A DNA stretch of 64,000 bases from Halomonas sp. 1513 (GTDB taxonomy: Bacteria > Pseudomonadota > Gammaproteobacteria > Pseudomonadales > Halomonadaceae). Position numbers and translations under genes: made by a program. Where the stretch lies: contig CP019326.1 in assembly GCA_001971685.1 (NCBI GenBank), positions 930,001-994,000 of the forward strand, in the 5' to 3' direction. Below are positions 56,865 through 64,000 of this stretch, one piece after another. Numbering within the stretch: the stretch's first letter is position 1; each line of letters starts with the position of its first letter. The notes beneath the pieces were generated by a model that was not told the DNA's origin, did not search any database, and saw only the letters and a program-made list of their open reading frames with translations.

Positions 56865-57319
56865 TTATCAAACTCAATACGGATATTGCGGCAGGGTGCT
56901 TTGGGCTGCTGTTCTGTGCTCTATTGTGGTTCCCCCAGAGTGATCTGGGGCGGCTCAGCATTATCTTCCCGCGCGCGATTCTGTTGATCACTACGCTAAT
57001 TGCCGTTGCCCTGCTGATCAAGGGGCTGTTCTTTACCCCGGAAGGACGTCAGGTAGAGATTACCGGTAGCCCACGTCGGCTGTTGGTCGTGATGGCCGGT
57101 TTCTTCATCTGGTGGTTGCTGATCGACATCCTCGGCTTTGCAGTGACCAGCTTCATCGCGATCTACCTACTTTGCTGGTATCTGGCGCGTGTTCAAGGCC
57201 CCGTGTCTGCAGGTCAGTTATTGCGTTGGCTGCCGATCATCAGCGTCATCGTAGGCAGTTTCTATCTGACCTTTCGACACCTACTCAATGTGCGTTTGCC
57301 TGCCGGGCTACTGTTCTAG
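56861..57319 (+). CDS. tctB: Tripartite tricarboxylate transporter small subunit (TctB)
   Basis: A 152-residue protein with four transmembrane helices, the size and topology of TctB. It overlaps the tctA stop codon (ATGA) and is followed by the dehydratase gene after nine bases. The sequence itself is poorly conserved, so the call rests on topology and neighbours. Confidence 0.82.
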   Translation: MIIKLNTDIAAGCFGLLFCALLWFPQSDLGRLSIIFPRAILLITTLIAVALLIKGLFFTPEGRQVEITGSPRRLLVVMAGFFIWWLLIDILGFAVTSFIAIYLLCWYLARVQGPVSAGQLLRWLPIISVIVGSFYLTFRHLLNVRLPAGLLF

Positions 57320-57328
57320 GAGATTGAT

Positions 57329-58495
57329 ATGAAGATTACCGATATCCGTGAGGCGAGGGTATCGATTGCATCCGATATCGCCAATGCCTATATCTCGTTT
57401 GCCAAGATGGATGTGTCGGTGGTGGCGATTTACACCGATGCCTGGGTCGATGGGCGTCAGGTAGTGGGCTACGGCTTCAACTCCAACGGCCGCTATGCTC
57501 AGAGCGGACTGCTTCGCGAGCGCTTTCTGCCACGTCTTCAGGAGGCCGAGCCCACGGCGCTACGTGACGAAAGCGGGAGCAATCTAGACCCCTTCAAGGT
57601 CTGGTCGGTGTTAATGGCCAACGAGAAGCCTGGTGGTCACGGCGAGCGAAGCGTGGCGGTGGGTATCATCGATATGGCGATCTGGGACATCGTGGCCAAG
57701 ATCGAGAACAAGCCATTGGCCCGACTGCTGGCCGAGCGCTATGGAGATGGCAATACCGATGAGCGTGTATCCGTCTACGCAGCGGGCGGCTACTACTATC
57801 CGGGAAAGCAGATAGAGGGTCTTCAGGATGAGATGCGCAGTTATCTCGATATGGGATACACCTGCACCAAGATGAAGATCGGCGGTGTGCCTCTGGTGGA
57901 TGATCTCAAGCGTATAGAGGCTGCCATTGAAGTGGTGGGCGATGCTTCGCGTTTGGCCGTGGACGCCAATGGGCGCTTCGATCTCAAGATGGCCCTGGCC
58001 TTTGCTGATGGGCTCGCGCCCTATGGCGTTCGCTGGTATGAGGAGGCCGGCGATCCGCTCGACTATGCACTGCAGCAACAGCTCGGCGAGCACTACGACC
58101 CGCCGATGGCAACCGGCGAAAATCTCTTCTCTCATCAGGACGCACGCAATCTGCTGCGCTACGGCGGTATGCGGGCCGATCGCGATATCCTGCAGATGGA
58201 CCCGGCGCTCAGCTACGGTCTGGTCGAGTACTTGCGGACACTGAAGGTGCTACGTAGCCACGGTTGGTCGCCTCGGCAGTGCATCCCACACGGCGGGCAT
58301 CAGTTTGCGCTGAATATTGCCGCGGGTCTCAAGCTGGGTGGCAACGAATCCTACCCTGAGGTATTCGCACCCTTTGGTGGTTTTGCTGATTCAGCGCCGG
58401 TTGAAGATGGGCGAGTAACACTGCCGGATCTTCCCGGAATAGGGTTCGAGGATAAGCATGAATTGATGGAAGTGTTCCGTCAGCATCTTAGCTAA
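57329..58495 (+). CDS. tarD: D-tartrate dehydratase-like enolase-superfamily enzyme
   Basis: A 388-residue mandelate-racemase-type protein closely resembling Bradyrhizobium D(-)-tartrate dehydratase. Shared runs include VGYGFNSNGRY, NEKPGGHGERSVAVG and YAAGGYYYPGK. The KxK base is in TKMKIGG, metal ligands in VDANGRF, YEEAGDP and ATGENLFSHQDARN, and the His base in IPHGGHQFALNIAAG. It would dehydrate tartrate to oxaloacetate. The Tct transporter upstream and tartrate dehydrogenase downstream agree. Confidence 0.88.
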   Translation: MKITDIREARVSIASDIANAYISFAKMDVSVVAIYTDAWVDGRQVVGYGFNSNGRYAQSGLLRERFLPRLQEAEPTALRDESGSNLDPFKVWSVLMANEKPGGHGERSVAVGIIDMAIWDIVAKIENKPLARLLAERYGDGNTDERVSVYAAGGYYYPGKQIEGLQDEMRSYLDMGYTCTKMKIGGVPLVDDLKRIEAAIEVVGDASRLAVDANGRFDLKMALAFADGLAPYGVRWYEEAGDPLDYALQQQLGEHYDPPMATGENLFSHQDARNLLRYGGMRADRDILQMDPALSYGLVEYLRTLKVLRSHGWSPRQCIPHGGHQFALNIAAGLKLGGNESYPEVFAPFGGFADSAPVEDGRVTLPDLPGIGFEDKHELMEVFRQHLS

Positions 58496-58517
58496 AAGAA
58501 CGGAGTAAGGAGGACGT

Positions 58518-59579
58518 GTGAGAACACATCGAATAGCGGTTATTCCCGGCGATGGAATTGGCATTGAAGTCATCAATGCCGGCAAGCAAGTACTGCAGGC
58601 GCTGGCTGAGAAGAGCGGTGATTTCAATATCGAGTTTGATGACATTCCATGGAGCTCCGATTATTACCTCGAGCATGGCTACTATATTCCTGAGGGCGGG
58701 CTCGACCACCTTAAGACCTACGATGCGATATATTTCGGTGCCGTAGGTAGCCAGCAGGTACCCGACCACATCTCGCTATGGGACCTGCGTCTGGCGATTT
58801 GCCAGGGCTTTGATCAATATGCCAACGTGCGGCCTGCCCGAGTGCTGCCCGGCGTCAGCAGCCGGTTGCAGGGGGCCGACTCAATCGACTGGATGATCAT
58901 TCGCGAGAACAGCGAAGGCGAGTACTCCGGTAACGGGGGGCGCGTACACCGCGGCCTGCCGGAAGAGGTTGGCACCGAAGTGTCACTATTCACTCGCTCG
59001 GGCGTCGAGCGTATTCACCGATTCGCTTTCGAGATGGCCATGAATCGGCCACGCAAGCGGCTCACGCTGGTTACCAAATCCAATGCCCAGCGCCATGGCA
59101 TGGTGCTATGGGACGAGGTATTTTTCGAGGTGGCCGCTGATTATCCGGAAGTAGAGATCGACAGAGAACTGGTAGACGCGGTGACAACTCGCATGGTGCT
59201 GAAGCCGGGCAGTATGGATGTGATCGTGGCCACCAACCTGCACGCTGATATCATATCCGACCTGGCGGCTGCCCTTTCTGGCAGTCTGGGTATTGCTCCA
59301 ACGGCTAACCTCAATCCGGAACGCCGTTTTCCCTCCATGTTCGAGCCAATCCATGGTTCGGCCTTCGATATTGCTGGCCAAGGCATCGCCAACCCAGTTG
59401 GTGCTTTCTGGACGGCGGTCATGATGCTCGAACACCTGGGAGAAGCTCAGGCTGCCGGCCGCTTGATGGCAGCGATCGAGCGACTGACAAGCGCCGGGCA
59501 GCATGCTCAAGACCTAGGGGGGAATGCCACAACGAGCGAATTGACGGACGCCGTTTGCCATTACCTCCAAGCAGCATGA
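58518..59579 (+). CDS. Tartrate dehydrogenase / D-malate dehydrogenase family
   Basis: A 353-residue member of the isopropylmalate/isocitrate dehydrogenase family with IPGDGIGIEV, substrate-binding WMIIRENSEGEYS, catalytic VTKSNAQRHGMVLW, metal-binding ATNLHADIISDLAAAL and FEPIHGSAFDIAG. The sequence type is TtuC/DmlA, which oxidises or decarboxylates tartrate and D-malate with NAD. It starts with GTG after GGAGGAC. It ends the tartrate operon. Confidence 0.87.
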   Translation: MRTHRIAVIPGDGIGIEVINAGKQVLQALAEKSGDFNIEFDDIPWSSDYYLEHGYYIPEGGLDHLKTYDAIYFGAVGSQQVPDHISLWDLRLAICQGFDQYANVRPARVLPGVSSRLQGADSIDWMIIRENSEGEYSGNGGRVHRGLPEEVGTEVSLFTRSGVERIHRFAFEMAMNRPRKRLTLVTKSNAQRHGMVLWDEVFFEVAADYPEVEIDRELVDAVTTRMVLKPGSMDVIVATNLHADIISDLAAALSGSLGIAPTANLNPERRFPSMFEPIHGSAFDIAGQGIANPVGAFWTAVMMLEHLGEAQAAGRLMAAIERLTSAGQHAQDLGGNATTSELTDAVCHYLQAA

Positions 59580-59595
59580 CACTCAGGATCTTGCG

Positions 59596-59646
59596 CTAGT
59601 AGCAGTAGCTCGTAGGCGCAACTCGCCGAGAGCTTACTGCTGCTAG
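59596..59646. repeat. Long imperfect hairpin after the tartrate operon
   Basis: CTAGTAGCAGTAGCTC at 59596-59611 pairs almost completely with GAGAGCTTACTGCTGCTAG at 59628-59646, one base bulged and one wobble, around an inner GGCG/CGCC. No T-tract follows directly. It could be a processing hairpin or part of a tandem terminator. Confidence 0.55.
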
Positions 59647-59683
59647 TAAACCTTGCCACTACCCGCCGAACTGAACTGGCCTC

Positions 59684-59711
59684 GAGACCCGCAGGGCTCT
59701 GTTTGTTATTT
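59684..59711 (+). terminator. Terminator of the tartrate operon
   Basis: GAGACCC-GCA-GGGCTCT stem (one A-C mismatch) is followed by GTTTGTTATTT, a fair T-tract on the plus strand. It slightly overlaps the end of the convergent argE. Confidence 0.65.
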
Positions 59712-60866
59712 CGCGGCCATCCGCTCGCCCAGCGCCCGCATAAAGCGGCCGCCGGCCTCGAGCTGCTCGATGTCGATATACTCGTCGGGCTGGTGGGCCT
59801 GGCTGATGCTGCCGGGGCCGCAGATCACGGTGGACAGCCCCTCGCGCTGGAACTGGCCGGCCTCGGTGGCGTAGGCCACGGCGCCGCCCGCCGCCTGCTC
59901 ACCAAGCAGGTCGTGGCACAGCGTCAGTGCCGCGGCGTTGTCGCGGTCGGCGAGTGCCGGCACGGTGGCATTGAGCGTCTCGGTGACGATGCCGGTGTGC
60001 GGGGCGCGCCGTTGCATCTCGGCTTCGAGTTGGCTGGCGTAGTCGGTGACGCGGCCTAGCAGTTCGTCGAAGCGGTCCTGGGGCAGGTGGCGGATCTCCC
60101 AGTCGAAGCTGCACTCCCGGGCCATGATGTTGATCGCCGTGCCGCCGGCGATCTTGCCGACATGCAGGCTCGAGTGAACCACGTTGAAGGCCTCATCCAC
60201 GCGGCCCTCCGCCTTGAGCTCGCTCATCACGTCCTCGATCTTGGTGACCAGGCGTGCCGCCACATGGATCGCCGAGACACCCTGGTTGACCTGGCTCGAG
60301 TGGGCGGCGTGGCCGGTCACGGTGGTGCGCAGGTTGGTGGCGCCCTTTTGCGCGACCACCGGTGCCATCGAGGTGGGCTCGCCGACGATCACCGTCGCCG
60401 GGCGCGGATGGTCGGCCATCAAGCGCTCGATCATGCGCGGCGCACCGACGCAGCCGATCTCCTCGTCGTAGGAGAGCGCCAGATAGATCGGCTTGGGCAG
60501 GTCGAGCGCCACCCAGTTCGGCACCTCGGCCAGGGCACAGGCGATAAAGCCCTTCATGTCGCAGGTACCGCGGCCGTAGAGGCGTCCGTCGCCCTTGTCG
60601 ACCAGCATGAAGGGGTCACTGGTCCAAGGTTGGCCGTCCACCGGCACCACGTCGGTATGCCCCGAGAGCACCACGCCGCCCTCGACGGCGGGGCCGATGC
60701 GCGCCAGCAGGTTGGCCTTGCTGCCGTCGTCACTGTCGATGCGCCAGTGCTGCACGCCATACTCGTCGAGGTAGGCCTCGACCCACTCGATCAGCGCCAG
60801 GTTGGAGTCGCGAGACACGGTGGGAAAACCCACCAGCGTCTCCAGCAGCGTCGCCGCGTCGTTCAT
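59706..60866 (-). CDS. argE: Acetylornithine deacetylase
   Basis: A 386-residue M20-family metallohydrolase with GHTDVVPVDGQPW (His, Asp), GRGTCDMKGFIA (bridging Asp), SYDEEIGCVGA (Glu base and ligand), VGEPT and the final His in ISQAHQPDEYI. The pattern is ArgE, releasing ornithine from N-acetylornithine for arginine synthesis. ATG 60866 after GAAGGGAC is preferred to one six codons upstream. No other arginine gene adjoins it. Confidence 0.88.
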   Translation of the reverse strand: MNDAATLLETLVGFPTVSRDSNLALIEWVEAYLDEYGVQHWRIDSDDGSKANLLARIGPAVEGGVVLSGHTDVVPVDGQPWTSDPFMLVDKGDGRLYGRGTCDMKGFIACALAEVPNWVALDLPKPIYLALSYDEEIGCVGAPRMIERLMADHPRPATVIVGEPTSMAPVVAQKGATNLRTTVTGHAAHSSQVNQGVSAIHVAARLVTKIEDVMSELKAEGRVDEAFNVVHSSLHVGKIAGGTAINIMARECSFDWEIRHLPQDRFDELLGRVTDYASQLEAEMQRRAPHTGIVTETLNATVPALADRDNAAALTLCHDLLGEQAAGGAVAYATEAGQFQREGLSTVICGPGSISQAHQPDEYIDIEQLEAGGRFMRALGERMAAK

Positions 60867-61265
60867 GCTGATGTCCCTTCTCATTGAATCCCATCAGCCT
60901 AGCATGAGCCGGGGGCGCCTTCGCCACTCGCACTTCCTACCGATATCTTCGGCGCTGCGGCGACTAAACGTCTATGCCGTGTGCGACTTGGAGCGAGATT
61001 CAACTATTCGGGAATTTTGGATAGTTCGGTGAGATGGGGATGAATGACGTGGGGCTTGCTGCTCTCACGCTTGCCTGCCCCAAAGGAGTGTCATGGCCAC
61101 GGGAGCTGTGGCATTTAGCTCCATGGGCTTCGGCACTGGCCCCTCCCATGAATTAGTGGCAGGCTAAGGAAATATCAGCCCCACCCTGTCGTGATAGTGG
61201 TGAACCGCGCTCGGGGAAAATTGGTTTTCGCCTAGTGAAAGCTGGGCAGAGAAAAGGGGGGATAA
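60867..61265. other. Intergenic region before the accessory cassette
   Basis: About 400 bases between divergent argE and the three-gene cassette. It marks a composition shift from high-GC core sequence to AT-richer accessory DNA. It contains a 24-codon frame at 61093-61167 with a good ribosome binding site but no recognisable product. I see no clear promoter. Confidence 0.5.
61093..61167 (+). CDS. Possible 24-residue peptide, unrecognised
   Basis: ATG at 61093 is preceded by AAAGGAG at seven bases and opens a 24-codon frame (MATGAVAFSSMGFGTG then eight more residues). It lies 100 bases before the cassette. Small, glycine-rich and without homology that I know; it may be chance. Confidence 0.2.
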   Translation: MATGAVAFSSMGFGTGPSHELVAG

Positions 61266-61952
61266 GTGCTCCAGACTATCAACCAGAAAAAAACACAGAT
61301 GTATCGTCGCTATCTGGGGCATCGTGATGGAAGCGAACGACGAGTGAGGGAAGAAGATGAGCTGACTGGGCTGCTACTGGGGCCGCTAGCCATGTTCCCC
61401 GGTTCTGCCCCTGCTATTTTTTGGTATAACTTGCTTATCGATTCTGGTATTGAAAATTTGCCATCACATGAGCCGCAAGCTTGCCGGATGCAGTTCTGGC
61501 CGAGATGTCAAGCGGCTGATGGACGAATTATTGAGCCCGACCTTGCTGTGGAGCTGTGCTGGCCAAGTGGTGACGTACGCCGAGTGACGGTGGAGATGAA
61601 ATGGAATGCACCGCTAAGTGGTGAAGATCAACTCGGGCGTCAACTAATGAGCCAATGGGAAGGAATGAGGTTCGATTACTTGTTGTTTATTGGTAAAGAT
61701 GTCACTGAGGCGGCAGGAATGCTTGCGTCGGAAGGCGATAGGAAAAAAGTGGCAGCTTGGACCTGGGACCGAATTGTTACTTTTCTCAATCATAGCGATA
61801 TTTTGGGGCTAGAGACATGGAGCTATCAGGTGGTCTCGGTTCTCGAGTGTTTGGGAATCCGTGGCTTTCGTGGTTTTTATGTTTTTCAAATGCCAGAAGT
61901 TGAGTTGGTTAACAATAAGAGGGTTTTCTGGAAGGGTGAGGTTCTAGGTTAG
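61266..61952 (+). CDS. PD-(D/E)XK nuclease-like protein, first gene of accessory cassette
   Basis: I do not recognise a named family. The 228-residue protein shows a nuclease-fold pattern: an early acidic REEDELTGLLLGPL helix (about 29-41), Asp in IEPDLAVEL (about 92), E-x-K in TVEMKWNAP (110, 112) and glutamines in EDQLGRQL (122, 126). This order is typical of PD-(D/E)XK enzymes. The start is probably GTG 61266, behind AGGGGGG; an ATG 11 codons later is the alternative. It forms a tight operon with two unknown genes, is AT-richer than the core genome and could be part of a defence or DNA-processing module. Confidence 0.6.
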   Translation: MLQTINQKKTQMYRRYLGHRDGSERRVREEDELTGLLLGPLAMFPGSAPAIFWYNLLIDSGIENLPSHEPQACRMQFWPRCQAADGRIIEPDLAVELCWPSGDVRRVTVEMKWNAPLSGEDQLGRQLMSQWEGMRFDYLLFIGKDVTEAAGMLASEGDRKKVAAWTWDRIVTFLNHSDILGLETWSYQVVSVLECLGIRGFRGFYVFQMPEVELVNNKRVFWKGEVLG

Positions 61953-61975
61953 AAATATTTATATTGAGGATTGAT

Positions 61976-62632
61976 ATGAATGAGTTCGCCGCTGGTGAGT
62001 CTATATTTCGAGCTTTTAACTTGGTAGAACAGGTGGGACACGAAATTAATGGCCTAGCCAGAATAATAGAGCATGAGCTGGTTGAAAGCTTTATCTCACA
62101 GGGGGAAGGAAAGGATGTTAAGTTGGCGAGTTGGCGTAAAGAGGCCGATTGGGTATCTGAGAGCCAGTGGGTCTATATGGGGCATGTCGTTTCTCTTGGC
62201 GTTACAACTTGCCGTGGTAAATTGCCTCGTCGGTACTTGAGTATTCAGTTTGCCATGATTGGCGAAACAATGACATCCTTCAAGCACCCTAACTCTCAGC
62301 CTCTTGTTCATGTGAGTTTTTGGGACGAGCCTGTGGACATGGAGTACAGCTACATGGGGTTGGAAGATCTTTCTAAACCACTGCCAACTCTGGTTAATGA
62401 CTCGGTATTTTATTGGTCTGCACCTGGAGACTCGGGTCTATCGGCACAGTGGACATTCAGTGTTCGGCTTACCAGCTTGAATTCCCGAGATGATGTCAAA
62501 AATAAGATCGTAGATGTCTTCTGGGAGCTTTTGAGTTGTGATATTGATACTGCCCATCTGGATATTGAGGGTCTGGTCCGGTATAGACTATATGACGACG
62601 GTCATTGCAAAATGTTATCTGAAGTGGAATAA
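61976..62632 (+). CDS. Unknown protein, second gene of accessory cassette
   Basis: A 218-residue soluble protein of unknown family. The N-terminal 50 residues look helical (FRAFNLVEQVGHEINGLARI), followed by a probable alpha/beta part with many aromatic residues. No catalytic motif, signal peptide or membrane segment is visible. ATG 61976 follows GAGGA. The gap to the upstream nuclease-like gene is 23 bases and to the next gene 13, so the three are probably co-transcribed. Confidence 0.6.
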   Translation: MNEFAAGESIFRAFNLVEQVGHEINGLARIIEHELVESFISQGEGKDVKLASWRKEADWVSESQWVYMGHVVSLGVTTCRGKLPRRYLSIQFAMIGETMTSFKHPNSQPLVHVSFWDEPVDMEYSYMGLEDLSKPLPTLVNDSVFYWSAPGDSGLSAQWTFSVRLTSLNSRDDVKNKIVDVFWELLSCDIDTAHLDIEGLVRYRLYDDGHCKMLSEVE

Positions 62633-62645
62633 GTGGGGTAATGTA

Positions 62646-62861
62646 ATGGACGCTATGCGAAGCCTATACTTGGCTCGACTTTTGATCGAGAATAGAAAAA
62701 TTGTAGTCACGAATAAACTTGAGCTGCTCAATGGGATCATGGTTTTGCCATTTTTCTCTGCTATTTCACTGGATGTGGCTCGTTTGCTCAACTATAGAGA
62801 TCATGAGGTCTTCATAGAGTGCAGAGCGAGCGATTATCAGATGACATTGTGCCTGTCTTAA
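62646..62861 (+). CDS. Unknown 71-residue protein, third gene of accessory cassette
   Basis: A small protein (begins MDAMRSLYLARLLIENRKIV) with a hydrophobic middle (LLNGIMVLPFFSAISL) and a cysteine-containing tail. It could be a small regulatory partner or immunity protein. The frame is open upstream of ATG 62646, but GTGGGGTA just before this ATG supports the start. It ends about 70 bases before the likely boundary of a decayed insertion sequence, so truncation by that element is possible. Confidence 0.45.
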   Translation: MDAMRSLYLARLLIENRKIVVTNKLELLNGIMVLPFFSAISLDVARLLNYRDHEVFIECRASDYQMTLCLS

Positions 62862-62967
62862 TATCATTAGAAGATGAAAGGCATTATCTGATTGCACCGT
62901 CGACTGGCTCAACCCAGCATGTACAGTGATGGTTTCACCTGACACATGCCCTCGTGGGGCCCCATAG

Positions 62968-64000
62968 TTAAACAGTGTTTTCTGCCGTTTTCCTGGCTTC
63001 CTTCTTTGGTGTTTTGGGGAGCCCCTTCTTGAAGACGGCATAGGGCGTCATCCCCTTCATGTTGCGGCCTTTGTGAGGGCGCTTCGTGTTGTAGGTGATC
63101 AGGTAGTTATCCAGATCCGTCTGCATCTCATCCAGCGCTTCGTACCACTTGGTGCGTCCCTGGATGCGGAAATGTTCGTCCAACAGCGTTCGATGCAGCC
63201 GCTCGACGAACCCATTGCTCTGAGGCCGACGCACCTTGGTCGTGCGGTGTTCGAACTCTTCGAGCTAGAGGAATAGCTCATACGGGTGATTATCCTTGCG
63301 TCCGCAGAATTCACGGCCGTTGTCGCTGAGCACCGTGCTGATCCTGGCATTGTGCGACTCGAAGAAGGGCAGCACGTCGTTGTTGAGCATATGGACTGCC
63401 GTAACAGGCAGTTTGTTGGTGTACAGGCGGCCCCAGGCATAGCGACTGAAGCAATCAATGACGGACTGCAGATAGACCCTGCCGACGCCCTTGAGCGTGC
63501 CGACGAAGAGGGTATCGACGGCCACCAGCTCACCGGTGCGGTGGACCTCGATACGGCGTTCGCGAAGTTCCGGACTGAAGCGCTCCAGGTGACGCACCTG
63601 GTCATCGGTCAGTTCGATTTTCTGCACGCGAGTGGCCCGTTCGAGGCGCAGGAGGCGCTCATGGCGCGTGAGCAGGTCATGGCGGCCCCAGACACCTCTC
63701 ACCCCGGTTGAGCTTACCTGGACGCCGCATAAGGCCAGTTCTTGAGAGACGCGCACCGTGCCGTGAGTCTGGCAGGCCAGGCTGTGGCTCGAGGATGGCG
63801 GTTTTGATCGCTTCGTTGACGCGATTGGGATGCGGTCGTCGCGGTCCAGGGAGCTTGTCGATTAGCCCCTCGAAGCTGAAGGTTTGATAGTTGCGGCGGA
63901 TCTCGTAGAACTGCTGGCGGGAGTAGCCCATCACCTTACAGGCCTTGCTGACGTTCTGCAGATCCGTTGCCAATTCTAGGAGGCTGAGCTTGCGTCGTGC
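62968..64000 (-). pseudogene. Decayed IS481-type transposase (5' end outside window)
   Basis: Three minus-strand pieces together make an IS481-like integrase. The N-terminal helix-turn-helix is around ATDLQNVSKACKVMGYSRQQ. The core has AVDTLFVGTLKGVGRVYLQS (first D), STVLSDNGREF (second D) and NGFVERLHRT (E). A one-base frameshift near 63790 separates the first piece from the core, where GAGCCACAGC would need one base less to restore EHSLAC. A TAG at 63262-63264 interrupts the core in frame where CAG would be expected. The product is therefore not functional without correction. The left end of the element may be the TGT near 62930. Confidence 0.8.

Overview
The window looks like part of the chromosome of a high-GC gammaproteobacterium, most probably a Halomonas-type member of the Halomonadaceae. 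This is an inference from protein style, gene neighbourhoods (nasR-type nitrate assimilation, TRAP and Bug/Tct transporters, pirin/LysR/YqjG) and codon bias; no rRNA or tRNA gene is present to confirm it.

Layout. 0-8.7 kb holds housekeeping and stress genes: a phospholipase-D/cardiolipin-synthase-like protein cut by the window edge, a GFA-fold protein, an MFS exporter, a DUF1127 protein, an ABC exporter, a di-haem peroxidase, rhodanese/PadR with a shared palindrome, and a histone-deacetylase-like amidohydrolase. 8.8-15.0 kb is a nitrate-uptake locus on the minus strand: ABC transporter nrtABD, the NIT-ANTAR antiterminator nasR and a NarK/NasA permease. The nrtA leader carries a sigma54-type promoter, two hexaloop hairpins and an overlapping intrinsic terminator, the layout expected for NasR antitermination. 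15.3-18.2 kb holds a truncated TetR gene, codB and an intact IS3/IS150-type element that sits in the loop of a terminator. 18.3-25.8 kb has an M23 peptidase, pirin, LysR regulator, YqjG, YaiI and a DEAD-box helicase.

25.9-53.3 kb is a sugar and sugar-acid catabolic region. A TRAP transporter with an FAH-family enzyme (minus) and an arabonate-dehydratase-like plus xylonate-dehydratase-like pair with a DMT permease (plus) share a conserved operator-like sequence. These two halves are separated by an AT-richer seven-gene island (30.4-37.7 kb) with a second TRAP system and four oxidoreductases. Beyond a FadR-type and a ROK regulator, an operon encodes a xylose-dehydrogenase-like SDR, a complete sugar ABC importer, a TIM-barrel isomerase, a Gfo/Idh/MocA oxidoreductase, an aldose epimerase and an SMP-30 lactonase. 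Together they outline non-phosphorylative pentose oxidation: pentose to lactone to aldonate to 2-keto-3-deoxyaldonate.

53.4-59.7 kb is a tartrate module: GntR regulator, TctC-TctA-TctB transporter, D-tartrate-dehydratase-like enolase-superfamily enzyme and tartrate/D-malate dehydrogenase. argE follows on the other strand. The right end (61.2-64.0 kb) is accessory and AT-richer: a tight three-gene cassette beginning with a PD-(D/E)XK-like nuclease, which I cannot assign to a known system, next to a decayed IS481-type transposase. No CRISPR array, tRNA or rRNA was seen.
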